From Pararhizobium antarcticum (lineage in GTDB: Bacteria > Pseudomonadota > Alphaproteobacteria > Rhizobiales > Rhizobiaceae): a stretch of 64,000 nucleotides of DNA. Positions within the stretch are counted from its first letter, which is position 1, and the number at the start of each line of letters is the position of its first letter. Positions 48,089-57,538 of this stretch are shown piece by piece. The translations under genes were made by a program, and so were the position numbers. The notes beneath the pieces are model-generated. The model was not told where the DNA came from, ran no database searches, and saw nothing but the letters and a program-made list of their open reading frames with translations. The DNA is taken from assembly GCF_001885585.1 (NCBI RefSeq), contig NZ_LSRP01000013.1, forward strand, positions 62,001 through 126,000, given 5' to 3'.

Positions 48089-49650
48089 CAATAGGCGTTT
48101 TCGGTGTTGAGCAGGCGGATCGGCGTCAGGAACAGGATCTTCAGATCAAACAGCAGCGACCAGTTCTCAATATAGTAGAGATCGAAGGCCGTGCGGAACT
48201 TGATCTTGTCGTCATTGTCGATCTCGCCACGCCAGCCGTTGATCTGCGCCCAGCCGGTAACGCCGGGCTTGACGCGGTGGCGTGCGAAATAGCCTTCGAC
48301 GACATCGGAATAGTTGCGGTTCTGCGTCTGCGCCAGAACGGCATGCGGACGCGGTCCGACCAGCGAGAGTTGGCCCTTGAGCACGTTGAAGATCTGCGGC
48401 AGTTCGTCGATCGAGGATTTGCGCAGAAAACGACCGACCGATGTCACCCGCGGGTCGCCCTTGGTGACCGCATTGCGCGCCGTCGGATCGCTCATTTCGG
48501 TATACATCGAGCGGAACTTGTAGACGTCGATCATCTCGTTGTTGAAGCCGTGGCGCTTCTGCTTGAAGATGATCGGGCCTGGCGAATTGATCTTGACGGC
48601 GATTGCCGCACCGAGGAAGACCGGCCAGAGGCAGACGAGTGCAACTACGCTGAAGAAGATGTCGAAGGCACGCTTGGCAACCGAATCCCAATCGGTGATC
48701 GGCTTGTCGAAAATATCGAGCATCGGCACGTTGCCGACATGCGAATAGCTGCGCGGACGGAACCGCAGATTGTTGGCATGGGCGGCAAGCCGGATATCGA
48801 CGGGCAGAATCCAGAGCTTGCGCAGCAGTTGCAGGATGCGGGCTTCCGCAGACAGCGGCAGCGAGATGATCAGCATGTCGATGCGGGTCAGCCGGGCAAA
48901 ATCGACGAGTTCGGCGACCGTTCCGAGTTTCGGATAACCGGCAATGACGCTGGGCGAGCGGCGCTCGTCGCGGTCGTCGAAGATGCCGCAGATGCGGATG
49001 TCGTTGTCGGGCTGGCTTTCGAGGGACCGGATGAGGTCCTTGGCGGCCTGGCCGCCACCGACGATGACCGCACGGCGCTCCATGACGCCGTTGCGCACCC
49101 AGTGACGGATCGAATAGGAAATGAAGGCGCGCTTGAGAAACAGGAACGCGGCGCCCGATAGGAACCATGCGCCGAAGAAGACGCGGGAATAGGGGCCGCC
49201 GACCTTGGTGAAGAACAGGACGAGCGCCAGGCTCGCAAAGGCCAGCATCCAGGCGCCGACCAGGCGCGGCAAAGCGCGCAGCGCGGATCGAAGCCAGGTC
49301 ACCTGGTAGGCATCGGCCAGTTGCAGGAAGCAGACGGTCAAGGCCGAACCCCCGGCCAGGATGCCGCAATAGATGAGCCAGTCATTCAGGCCCGGCGCGA
49401 CATAGAGCATCAGGATGGCATAACCGATGGCGAACAATCCGCAGAAATCGAGCAGCCGCAACAGGCCGACAATCATCGCCGGCGAATAGGTATCGGTCCG
49501 GAACTGCTGCGCGATGCGCTTTGCAAGCGGGTTGAGATCCGGCTTTGCCGTGTCGTCGATCTTTTCATCGGGACCGATCGTGCGGATCTCGGAAATCTTC
49601 TTGCGAAGCGCTTCCGTGTCGAATGATTCCGGTCTGTCGATCTGGTTCAT
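48088..49650 (-). CDS. Undecaprenyl-phosphate sugar phosphotransferase (WcaJ/UppE type)
   Basis: 520 residues. Several N-terminal helices, a Rossmann-like CoA-binding domain ([23 protein letters not shown]), a helix before the catalytic domain ([25 protein letters not shown]), and then the bacterial sugar transferase region with [37 protein letters not shown] and [11 protein letters not shown]. It starts repeat-unit synthesis by moving sugar-1-phosphate to undecaprenyl phosphate. It resembles UppE of Agrobacterium, the initiating enzyme of unipolar polysaccharide. Confidence 0.92.
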   Translation of the reverse strand: MNQIDRPESFDTEALRKKISEIRTIGPDEKIDDTAKPDLNPLAKRIAQQFRTDTYSPAMIVGLLRLLDFCGLFAIGYAILMLYVAPGLNDWLIYCGILAGGSALTVCFLQLADAYQVTWLRSALRALPRLVGAWMLAFASLALVLFFTKVGGPYSRVFFGAWFLSGAAFLFLKRAFISYSIRHWVRNGVMERRAVIVGGGQAAKDLIRSLESQPDNDIRICGIFDDRDERRSPSVIAGYPKLGTVAELVDFARLTRIDMLIISLPLSAEARILQLLRKLWILPVDIRLAAHANNLRFRPRSYSHVGNVPMLDIFDKPITDWDSVAKRAFDIFFSVVALVCLWPVFLGAAIAVKINSPGPIIFKQKRHGFNNEMIDVYKFRSMYTEMSDPTARNAVTKGDPRVTSVGRFLRKSSIDELPQIFNVLKGQLSLVGPRPHAVLAQTQNRNYSDVVEGYFARHRVKPGVTGWAQINGWRGEIDNDDKIKFRTAFDLYYIENWSLLFDLKILFLTPIRLLNTENAY

Positions 49651-49722
49651 GATGTTTTCCGCCCTTGGCTTCGATCCGGGATAGCAGAAAGCCCCTAAAA
49701 AACGCTTACGAGCGCTGCGGAA

Positions 49723-50880
49723 TCACCGGGACTTTGCGGCTGATTTCGGCACAAGATCCTGATAGAGCTGCAGCATGGCTGCGGCCATCGTCGAGGTGGA
49801 GAAGGCAGTCTTGAATGTGTCGGGTTCCGGCATGACGCGCTCTGCCCAGCCCGGTTCGGTGACCGCGGTCGCCATGATCTCTGCAAGCGACTGCGCGTTG
49901 TCGGGAACGGCCAGGGCGGCGCTGTCGTTGCCGAGCACTTCTGGTATGCCGCCGACACGGGCTGCGATCACCGGTTTGCGGGCCGCCAACGCCTCGAGCA
50001 CGATATAGGGCATGGATTCGGCCCGGGAGGGAACGACGACATTGCGTGTGAAGGCAAAGGCGTCGCGGGCTTTCATGGCTGGCAGCATTTCGATCCGGCG
50101 ACCGAGGCCGCGCTCCAGCATCATCTGTTCGTAGTCGGCCTTCTGTGGCCCGTCGCCGACCATCATCGCCGATAGCGGCCGGCCGACCAGCCGCTCGGTA
50201 CGGGCAAAAGCATCGACGAACAGGTCCGGGCCCTTCAGGTCGCGGAGCATGCCGATATAGAGAAAATCCACTGCGTCGGGCCGGGCATGTACGGTTTCGA
50301 ATTCGCGATCATTGATGCCGTTGTAGATGCGTTCGCTGCGCATTCTGGGCCGGCCGATCTTGGTCTCGTATGTCCTGCGTTCGAAATCGCAGACGAAAAC
50401 CATCGCGTCGGTGAAGCGCTCCTGCAGCCGTTCGGCCAGAAACACCAGTTTTCCACCGAGCCGCGATCCGTCATAGTGAAGGCTGCCGCCGTGCGGCGAA
50501 TAGAGGCGGGCGACGCAATACCTGTTTACCCGCAAGGCTGAGCCGATGATCCGCGCAACACCGCCGCCCTTGGCGCCGTGTCCGTGCAGAATATCCGGCC
50601 GCAAACTCCTGATTTCCCTGTAGCTGCCCCAAAGGGCCTTGAGATCGCTCGGTCCGACCGAACGTTGTATCGGCAGGCGCATCAGACCGAGCGCCAGATG
50701 GGGCCGTATTTCATCAAACAGTTTGTCTTCGAAGGTTCCCCCGGTGGTGCTGTCGCAGAGAATGCCGACCTCGTGCCCGGCCTTGGCATGGGCCTCGGCC
50801 AGATCCCGGACATGACGAAAGATGCCGCCCACCGGCGACCGGAAACAATGAAGGATGCGCAGCGGGCGGGGATCCGGCAT
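49723..50880 (-). CDS. Glycosyltransferase family 4, second in locus
   Basis: 385 residues, GT-B fold. The N-terminus ILHCFRSPVGGIFRHVRDLAEAHAKAGHEVGIL is GT4-like; the donor half has DFLYIGMLRDLKGPDLFVDAF and PSRAESMPYIVLEALAARKPVIAARVGGIPE with EX7E glutamates. It likely adds a sugar to the repeat unit. It starts five bases after the Wza-type gene and the transferase gene follows 72 bases later. Confidence 0.88.
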   Translation of the reverse strand: MPDPRPLRILHCFRSPVGGIFRHVRDLAEAHAKAGHEVGILCDSTTGGTFEDKLFDEIRPHLALGLMRLPIQRSVGPSDLKALWGSYREIRSLRPDILHGHGAKGGGVARIIGSALRVNRYCVARLYSPHGGSLHYDGSRLGGKLVFLAERLQERFTDAMVFVCDFERRTYETKIGRPRMRSERIYNGINDREFETVHARPDAVDFLYIGMLRDLKGPDLFVDAFARTERLVGRPLSAMMVGDGPQKADYEQMMLERGLGRRIEMLPAMKARDAFAFTRNVVVPSRAESMPYIVLEALAARKPVIAARVGGIPEVLGNDSAALAVPDNAQSLAEIMATAVTEPGWAERVMPEPDTFKTAFSTSTMAAAMLQLYQDLVPKSAAKSR

Positions 50881-50885
50881 GACTG

Positions 50886-51461
50886 TCAGAACAGCCGCTC
50901 GCGAACATAGATCGTATCGCCAGCCATGATCGGGTCTGAAATCGAGACACGCCCGGTGAGGACCTTGCCGTTGATCTTGCGGGTCACGTCGACATTCGCC
51001 TGGTTGGCGCGCGGCGAGTATCCGCCGGCGACGGCGATCGCGTTCTGGACCGTCATGCCCGGCACGTAAGAGTATTGTCCGGACTGGCCGACTTCGCCCA
51101 TGATGAAGACAGAGCGGTAGCGGTCGACCTCGATCGTCACGTCGGGATCGCGCAGATACCCCTGGCGCAGCTTTTCGGCGATCATCTTTTCCATTTCAGG
51201 CAGGGTGTGCCCCCGCGACGGCACGGCGCCGATCAGCGGAAAGGCGACATAACCGGCCTGGTCTACCGTGTAGCTGCCGGTCAGGCCGGCTTGCTCGAAG
51301 ACGCTGATGCGCAAGCGGTCGCCGCTATCGACCCGGTAGGGCTGGATCGTGGCTTCGCTGAATGCCCGGGGTGCAGGCTGATAGCTGGTGCAGCCGGCAA
51401 CGGCGACGCACAGCGCAACCGCTGTGAATGTCAAACCTGTTTTCAATCGTGCGAACGTCAT
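50886..51461 (-). CDS. Wza-type polysaccharide export lipoprotein
   Basis: 191 residues. Lipoprotein signal with VAGC lipobox near residue 23. The export domain reads YRVDSGDRLRISVFEQAGLTG, VDQAGYVAFPLIGAVPSRGHTLPEMEKMI and VFIMGEVGQSGQYSYVPGMTVQNAIAVAGGYS with a second SLBB-like repeat to the end. It is shorter than E. coli Wza, as in rhizobial UppC/ExoF-like exporters. Divergent from the co-polymerase gene. Confidence 0.9.
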   Translation of the reverse strand: MTFARLKTGLTFTAVALCVAVAGCTSYQPAPRAFSEATIQPYRVDSGDRLRISVFEQAGLTGSYTVDQAGYVAFPLIGAVPSRGHTLPEMEKMIAEKLRQGYLRDPDVTIEVDRYRSVFIMGEVGQSGQYSYVPGMTVQNAIAVAGGYSPRANQANVDVTRKINGKVLTGRVSISDPIMAGDTIYVRERLF

Positions 51462-51513
51462 TAGGGTCTCGCGCTCCGGACTTCCTGCAATATCCAGATG
51501 TTATCGATCCGTT

Positions 51514-51623
51514 AGGGTTAATAGCCGGTAAAGGCCGGTGGAAATTTCGGTGTGCCGCGCTGCTTTCTGCAGGGGGAAGGGCGGTTGTTGACCCGGGAGA
51601 GGCTTGTTCGCGCCATTAACCCT
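51514..51623. promoter_or_regulatory. Mirrored AGGGTTAAT motif between wza-type and wzc-type genes
   Basis: AGGGTTAAT at 51514-51522 and its exact inverse ATTAACCCT at 51615-51623 lie in the 220-base divergent promoter region, one about 53 bases from the wza-type start, the other about 59 bases from the wzc-type start. The near-symmetry suggests a common regulator for both directions; which one is unknown (the TTAACC core recalls CtrA half-sites). Confidence 0.4.
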
Positions 51624-51681
51624 TGTGTTACCATGTTTGTTTACGGTGACCGGCAGGTTGTGTTGGTTCGGAGTAAAGCGC

Positions 51682-53829
51682 ATGTCGGGCGTCAATAGCG
51701 GTCATCAGGATGTCGATATCGATCTCGGCGGTCTCTTCCGTGCGATATGGGATAAGAAGGGCCGCGTGCTGCTGGCCACCGTCTGTTTCGCCGGCATGGC
51801 TTTCGTCGGCGCCAGTCTCATGTCACCGACGTACCAGAGCGAGGCGCGCCTGCTGATCGAATCGCGCCAGCCGGAATTTTCCGGCGTCAACCAGGCGCAG
51901 CAGCCGCCGGCCGACGCCGCTTTCGACGAATCCGCGATTTCCAGCCAGGTTCAGGTCCTGCGTTCGGTTGACCTGATCAAGCAGGTCGCCCGCGAAATGA
52001 AGCTTTACGAGCTGCCGGAATTCGACCCGACGGCCAATCCATCGGCGATCTCGGATCTTCTTGTCATGCTCGGCATCAAGAAAAATCCGCTCGATCTTCC
52101 TCCGGAAGAACGAGTCCTGAAGGAATTCCAGGATAAGCTGCAGGTCTACCAGGTCGAAAAATCGCGGGTTATTGCGGTGCAATTCACCTCCAAGGACCAG
52201 ACGCTCGCCGCCGCCATCCCGAACGCGATGGCCAAGGTCTATCTCTCGCTGCAGAGCGGTGCGAAACTCGATTCCAATTCGGAAGCGTCGCGCTGGCTTG
52301 AGCCGGAAATCGCCAATCTGCGCGAGAAGGTGCGTGAGGCGGAAGCCAAGGTCGCGACCTATCGTTCTTCCCAGGACCTTTTGCCGACCGGCGACAACAG
52401 CACGTTTGCGATCCGCCAGCTCAACGATATTTCGGCCGAGCTTGCCCGCGTGCGCGGCGAACGGGCCAATGCCGAGGCCCGGGCCGAAGGTGTGCGCTCG
52501 GCGCTCTCGAATGGTCGCGCCGTCGATACGCTGAACGACGTGGTGGGGTCGGCGATGATCCAGCGGCTGAAAGAAACCGAATCAACCATGCAGGGCCAGA
52601 TCGCTGATCTCTCGACCACCCTGTTGGATGGCCACCCGCGGTTGAAGGCGCTGAAATCCCAGCTGCAGGGCATCCGTGCGCAAATTCGCACCGAGACGCA
52701 GAAGATTCTCGGCAGTCTTGAAAACGAGGCGAGCGTCTCGCAACTGCGCGAGCGCCAGCTGGTCCAGCAACTGAATACGCTGAAGGCGACCTCGGCCCAG
52801 GCTGGCGAGGATGAGGTGGGCCTGCGCGCGCTCGAACGCGAAGCCACATCGCAGCGTCAGCTGCTCGAAACCTATCTGGCGCGGTATCGTGAGGCGACGT
52901 CCCGCACCGGCGTGAATTCGACGCCTGCGGATGGCCGGATCATATCCCAGGCCGTCGAGCCGAACGATGTGCATTTCCCGAAGGTCCTGCCGATCACCAT
53001 TGTCGCGGCCCTGGCCGCCTTCCTGATCAGCTGCGTGGTGATCATGCTCAGCGAGCTTTTCAGTGGCCGCGCGCTGCGCCCGGTGAATTACGAGGACGAT
53101 CAACCGTCTGCCGATGAGCCGCCGGTTGTCATAACGCATACGCCGGTGAAAGCGGTCGAACCGAAGGCCGCTCGCAGCCTGCTTGAGCAACCCGTTGACA
53201 TCGCGGAACCCGCGCCGGAAACGGCCGCCAATGCTGAAGATTTCTCGATCGAATCGGTTGCCGATCATATCTGCAGCAATGACATCCGCATCGCCGTATC
53301 GGTGTCGCCGGCAGGTGACCAGGGCTCGACGGCGACCGTCATGCTGGCCCGACTGATTGCCGAAGAGGGGCGCAAGATCATCCTGATCGACCTCACCGGC
53401 TCGGCCTGCCCGTCGCGCCTGATGGCCCAGTCGACGCAGTTGCCCGGCATTACGAACCTGCTCGCCGGGGAAGTGCCGTTCACCGAGACGATCCATGCCG
53501 ACCGGCTTTCCGATGCACACATCATTCCGCAGGGGGATGCCGATCCCGCGATTGCGATGCGGGGCATCGAACGCCTGGCGATGATCGTCGATGCCTTGAC
53601 CAATGCCTATGACACCGTTTTGGTGGAGTGCGGGCCGGCAGACGTCAATGCGGTCCGAAAGGTGATGCGCTCGACCGAGACGGAAATCATTTTGTCTGCA
53701 CCGGCCGTCAGCGACGAGGATATCGTTGCACTGATCCATGGTTTCGATGAGGCGGGCTACAGTGATATCGTGCTGATGACGGCCACCGCGCTGCCGCAGC
53801 CAGGACATCCGGGTCGCCGCGCGGCCTGA
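51682..53829 (+). CDS. Wzc/ExoP-like polysaccharide co-polymerase with degenerate ATPase domain
   Basis: 715 residues. Wzz part: a helix near residues 29-46, periplasmic coiled coil, and a second helix about 434-455 (ITIVAALAAFLISCVVIML). The C-terminal tyrosine-autokinase-like domain starts near 530. At 545-550 the P-loop reads GDQGST: the lysine of GxxGK(S/T) is missing, the Walker A' strand reads ILIDLTGS, and there is no C-terminal Tyr cluster, so kinase activity looks lost. ATG 51682 has CGGAGTAAAG ahead. Confidence 0.88.
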   Translation: MSGVNSGHQDVDIDLGGLFRAIWDKKGRVLLATVCFAGMAFVGASLMSPTYQSEARLLIESRQPEFSGVNQAQQPPADAAFDESAISSQVQVLRSVDLIKQVAREMKLYELPEFDPTANPSAISDLLVMLGIKKNPLDLPPEERVLKEFQDKLQVYQVEKSRVIAVQFTSKDQTLAAAIPNAMAKVYLSLQSGAKLDSNSEASRWLEPEIANLREKVREAEAKVATYRSSQDLLPTGDNSTFAIRQLNDISAELARVRGERANAEARAEGVRSALSNGRAVDTLNDVVGSAMIQRLKETESTMQGQIADLSTTLLDGHPRLKALKSQLQGIRAQIRTETQKILGSLENEASVSQLRERQLVQQLNTLKATSAQAGEDEVGLRALEREATSQRQLLETYLARYREATSRTGVNSTPADGRIISQAVEPNDVHFPKVLPITIVAALAAFLISCVVIMLSELFSGRALRPVNYEDDQPSADEPPVVITHTPVKAVEPKAARSLLEQPVDIAEPAPETAANAEDFSIESVADHICSNDIRIAVSVSPAGDQGSTATVMLARLIAEEGRKIILIDLTGSACPSRLMAQSTQLPGITNLLAGEVPFTETIHADRLSDAHIIPQGDADPAIAMRGIERLAMIVDALTNAYDTVLVECGPADVNAVRKVMRSTETEIILSAPAVSDEDIVALIHGFDEAGYSDIVLMTATALPQPGHPGRRAA

Positions 53830-53845
53830 GATTGATGACTGCTTG

Positions 53846-55204
53846 TCAGCCGTTGTCCATTTCGGATGAGGCGCCCGCGGACGTGCCCTGGCGGCGCTGC
53901 CGCAGGCGCTGGACGAAGGCATAGAGCGTGCGGTTCTTCTTGATCGCGCTCTTCATCGAGACGAGGGAGCGGTGCAACCATGCCGCAATCCGTCCGCGCA
54001 CGGTCAGCGGCAGGACGATATCGCGTTGCACGGTTTCGACCGTGCACCAAGACCGCTTGTAGGGCTGGTCGCCAATGCCGAAATCGAACAGTGCGGCCCC
54101 CTCTGCACACTGGCGGCGGATCATCAGGAAAAACAGCAATTCGCCGGGACTGCTGTCTGCAGCGATATCCTCGTCGATTGATCCGAACTGGCAGATGACG
54201 TGGTCACCCTTGCGCGACAAGCCGGCGATCGCGATGATCCGGCCCTCGTTTTCGCCCCGCAGGCGAATGGCATTGAGTTCGAGCGGTTGGCCGTTTTCGG
54301 TCTCGCCCAGCGCTGCGAGACGATGGAAAAAAGCCTGCGTCTCCGGATCCTGAAAAACATTCGGCAGGCCGAGAACCTTGAACCGGGCAGCCTTCTGGGC
54401 GAAAAACAGGTCGAGCAGCGCGCGCCGTTCCTCGCTCGTCTTTGCCACGACGTGATCGTAGCCGCCCAGCGCCTCCAGGCGCTTTTCGGAGACGCGGAAT
54501 TTCTTGCGCCGACGCTTGGCATTGATCTGCGCCAGCGTCGTTTCGAAGTTTTCCAACAGCGGAAGCTGGTAGGATGCGTTCTGGTTTCGCACGGCCGGCA
54601 GGCTTGCCAGCGGATGGCATGTGCCGCGCCACTCAAACGGCATCTTTTCGAGCGTCACGATGTCGGCGACGCGGGATAGCTTTTCGCCAAGCTGTTTGAT
54701 GACGCAGGCCGCGAAATCCTGCGACGCCAGATCACCCAGATCGCTTGAAAACAGACCCGTATTGATGTTGCTGTGCGGTGCGCCGATGAAACGGGCTGTG
54801 CGGAACAGACGCCCGCGCACCAGTTCCAGCGGCAGGATGAAGATGGTTTTGTGGCCGAGATTGCCGCGCACAAGCAGAAGCGGGTTTTGATGGCTCTTGG
54901 CCCAGGCCTTGCACCAGTCGAACCCCTGATGCAGGGAAATGGTGTTTGACGCCTCCAGCCTGCGCCAGTCCGCTTCCAGGGCGTCTAGGCTCACATGCAC
55001 GGAGAGTGTCAGGCTGTCGGTGGCGGCGGCTTCGATGGCGGCGGCACGCGTTGCGCGCGATGCACGACCGCGCATCTTGTCCACCGGCATCATGTTGAAG
55101 TCGACATCCGTCATCGTAAAAGTCGCCCGGGAACCCGTTTTCGCCTCGCTTTCTAGCGTGCAAACGGTGTGACTTTCTTTAAAAAATTGTGCGACTGCGT
55201 TCAT
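53846..55204 (-). CDS. GNAT family protein of CelD/BcsL type
   Basis: 452 residues. Acetyltransf_6 (FemAB-like GNAT) region: FQGFDWCKAWAKSHQNPLLLVRG, then the central AKRRRKKFRVSEKRLEALGGYDHVV and the C-terminal LFDFGIGDQPYKRSWC. Proteins of this type occur in cellulose and exopolysaccharide loci and may acetylate or otherwise modify the polymer. It ends 16 bases from the end of the wzc-like gene (convergent). The start is ATG 55204; ATG 55114 is the alternative. Confidence 0.85.
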   Translation of the reverse strand: MNAVAQFFKESHTVCTLESEAKTGSRATFTMTDVDFNMMPVDKMRGRASRATRAAAIEAAATDSLTLSVHVSLDALEADWRRLEASNTISLHQGFDWCKAWAKSHQNPLLLVRGNLGHKTIFILPLELVRGRLFRTARFIGAPHSNINTGLFSSDLGDLASQDFAACVIKQLGEKLSRVADIVTLEKMPFEWRGTCHPLASLPAVRNQNASYQLPLLENFETTLAQINAKRRRKKFRVSEKRLEALGGYDHVVAKTSEERRALLDLFFAQKAARFKVLGLPNVFQDPETQAFFHRLAALGETENGQPLELNAIRLRGENEGRIIAIAGLSRKGDHVICQFGSIDEDIAADSSPGELLFFLMIRRQCAEGAALFDFGIGDQPYKRSWCTVETVQRDIVLPLTVRGRIAAWLHRSLVSMKSAIKKNRTLYAFVQRLRQRRQGTSAGASSEMDNG

Positions 55205-55267
55205 CGTCCCCGAAAGCGGAAAATGAGGTTAGCGAAATGCTAAGCCGGTCTTGCCGGCGCAAGTCGG

Positions 55268-56023
55268 TCAGTCCAGCCAGCCGGTGGATAGCGCGCGCTG
55301 CCATTCGCCATGGCCGCGTTCGCCGGCAAGCCGCGACATGGCCAGATTGTCGTAGCGGACGCGGCGGAAACTGACCGTCCATGCGGTGCCGGTTCTTTCA
55401 CCGCCGGTTTTCTCAATCACCGCATAGGACGCATCGGGCGAGCCGGTCTCGACCTTGTGGAAGACAGGCTCGTCATCATCATAGCCGGGGCAGCCGACGC
55501 TGCCGGGATTGACGATCAGCCGGCCATCGGCGAGGCGCACGGCCCTTGGAATATGGGTGTGTCCGCACAGAATGACCGCGACATCCTGATCGCCGGCGAG
55601 GTCCTCGATCCGCTGGCGGGCCGACATGTGCAGCACACCCTGCGGTGTCAGGTCTTCGAGCCAGTATGTTGTGTCGCTCGACGGTGTGCCATGGCAAAGC
55701 AGGATTTCATCGCGATAGAGCAGCGTCGGCGGCAGCGCGCGCAGCCAGTCGAGATGACGTGGCTCCAGTTCGGCGTGGGAGAAGCTATCCCAGGTGTTCA
55801 TTTCGACAGGCGCGCGCGTCGTCAGCCAGCGATCGTGATTGCCGCGGATCGACGGGAAGTCCTGCGCCATCAGCATGTCGGCGGTGCGCGCCGCGTTCAG
55901 GGGGCCGCTTAGGTGATCGCCGAGATTGACGACCTCGCTGATGCCCTGTGCCGCAATGTCTTTCAGCACGGCGTAAAGGGCGAGATCGTTGCCATGGATG
56001 TCGGCGATAACGGCGATGCGCAT
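55268..56023 (-). CDS. Metallophosphoesterase
   Basis: 251 residues, calcineurin-like fold. All five metal-binding motifs are visible: DIHGN (residues 8-12), GDHLSGP, GNHDRW, CGHTHIP and the NPGSVG loop typical of YfcE-like phosphodiesterases. Substrate unknown. The 10-base gap to the DUF2842 gene suggests coupling; 64 bases separate it from the polysaccharide gene at 55204. Confidence 0.88.
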   Translation of the reverse strand: MRIAVIADIHGNDLALYAVLKDIAAQGISEVVNLGDHLSGPLNAARTADMLMAQDFPSIRGNHDRWLTTRAPVEMNTWDSFSHAELEPRHLDWLRALPPTLLYRDEILLCHGTPSSDTTYWLEDLTPQGVLHMSARQRIEDLAGDQDVAVILCGHTHIPRAVRLADGRLIVNPGSVGCPGYDDDEPVFHKVETGSPDASYAVIEKTGGERTGTAWTVSFRRVRYDNLAMSRLAGERGHGEWQRALSTGWLD

Positions 56024-56033
56024 GGGAGAACTT

Positions 56034-56240
56034 TCAGGTCGGTTTCGACATCCATTTGATGATCAGCATGGCGGGCAGGATCCACAGCAGGCCGGTGAAG
56101 AAGAAATACAGCAGATGCACCCACCACGGCGAGGCGCCAAGCAGCAGCGTGGCGAAGGTCGTCGCCGCCAGCGCATAGACGATGACGAGCAGGACGATCA
56201 GGACGGTGCCGATCAGTTTTCGCAGGCGTAAGGGCATCAT
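56034..56240 (-). CDS. DUF2842 family membrane protein, 68 aa
   Basis: 68 residues with two membrane helices (GTVLIVLLVIVYALAATTFA and HLLYFFFTGLLWILPAMLII). The family is common in alphaproteobacteria near heme A synthase, function unknown. ATG 56240 follows GGAAAGAG. The gene lies 10 bases ahead of the metallophosphoesterase gene and diverges from ctaA. Confidence 0.82.
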   Translation of the reverse strand: MMPLRLRKLIGTVLIVLLVIVYALAATTFATLLLGASPWWVHLLYFFFTGLLWILPAMLIIKWMSKPT

Positions 56241-56415
56241 GCTCTTTCCGGTTGGCGGCTCTGCTGGTCGGCGGCTGAGCCGCGACGGCATGCCGCAAAG
56301 GGGTAAGTCTTGTTTTGCATGCTGCTCTGGTGCAAATCAACACGCTTGAAGCGCGATCACCGAGACAATTCGTCTCGTGCCAGTTTTGACCGCGCTTGAT
56401 CTATCAGGAGCCCGC

Positions 56416-57519
56416 ATGACCAGCGTACAGATCATTGATGAGCCTTCGTTCGCCCGGACAAACGTCCATGCCGACCGCAACCGCCGTCAGTTGCGGCTCT
56501 GGCTCGGTTTCGTGCTCCTGGTTCTGTTTTCCCTGGTGCTTGTCGGGGGCGCCACGCGGCTGACGGAATCCGGTCTTTCGATTACCGAATGGAAGCCGAT
56601 CCACGGCGTCGTCCCGCCGCTGAGCGCGCAGGAGTGGGACGAGGAGTTCGCGCTGTACCAGAAGATTCCCCAGTACCAGCAGATCAATCAGGGCATGAGC
56701 ATCGATGAGTTCAAAACGATCTTCTGGTGGGAATGGGCGCATCGGCTTCTGGCGCGCACGATTGGCCTGGTGTTTGCGCTGCCGCTGTTGTTTTTCTGGG
56801 TGACGGGCCGCATCGAGCAGCGCTTTAAACTGCCTCTGGTCGGCATTCTGGCGCTGGGCGGTTTCCAGGGTTTCATCGGCTGGTGGATGGTCTCTTCCGG
56901 CCTCGTCAACCGCACGGATGTCAGCCAGTACCGGCTGGCCACGCATCTGATGATTGCCTGTCTGATCTTTGCATCCTGCATGTGGATCATGCGGGGGCTG
57001 TCGAAGCATGTCGGCGAGGCTGCGCCGACGGCAAGCTCGAAGAAGATGGCGATGATCATCACCCTGATGACGCTCTTTCAGATCTATCTGGGCGCGCTCG
57101 TTGCCGGCCTTGATGCGGGCTTCACCTACAATACCTGGCCGTTGATGGATGGAGCGCTGGTCCCGGGCGACCTGTTCGTCCAGCAGCCGTTCTGGCTCAA
57201 TCTCTTCGAGAACCCGAAGACGGTGCAGTTCGTCCACCGGTGCGGGGCCTACCTGCTCTTCGCACTCGTGCTGATGCACATGATCGCCTCGGTCCGCAAG
57301 GCGCCGCAGACGACGCATGCCCGTCGTTCGATTCTTCTCTTCGCGCTGGTGACCCTGCAGGCAATGATCGGCATCATGACCCTTGTGCTGCAGGTTCCGG
57401 TCAGCTGGGGCGTTCTGCACCAGGGCTTTGCACTGATCGTGCTCGGCTTTGCCATCGCCCACTGGCGCGCCTTCGTCGGCGAATACCCGCCAGAAGCCAT
57501 GGCTATCCGTCAAGCCTGA
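56416..57519 (+). CDS. ctaA: Heme A synthase (COX15/CtaA)
   Basis: Oxidises heme O to heme A for aa3 oxidases, inner membrane. 367 residues, eight helices. Landmarks are [36 protein letters not shown] with a heme ligand His, [18 protein letters not shown] and [26 protein letters not shown] precedes ATG 56416. GCCGGC repeats overlap the stop region but no terminator T-run follows; argC converges from the other strand. Confidence 0.94.
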   Translation: MTSVQIIDEPSFARTNVHADRNRRQLRLWLGFVLLVLFSLVLVGGATRLTESGLSITEWKPIHGVVPPLSAQEWDEEFALYQKIPQYQQINQGMSIDEFKTIFWWEWAHRLLARTIGLVFALPLLFFWVTGRIEQRFKLPLVGILALGGFQGFIGWWMVSSGLVNRTDVSQYRLATHLMIACLIFASCMWIMRGLSKHVGEAAPTASSKKMAMIITLMTLFQIYLGALVAGLDAGFTYNTWPLMDGALVPGDLFVQQPFWLNLFENPKTVQFVHRCGAYLLFALVLMHMIASVRKAPQTTHARRSILLFALVTLQAMIGIMTLVLQVPVSWGVLHQGFALIVLGFAIAHWRAFVGEYPPEAMAIRQA

Positions 57520-57538
57520 GCCGGCACAACGCCGGCGC

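Noticed and set aside
57520-57536. Terminator between ctaA and argC
   Set aside because: GCCGGC-ACAAC-GCCGGC forms only a 6-bp hairpin with no T-run on either side.
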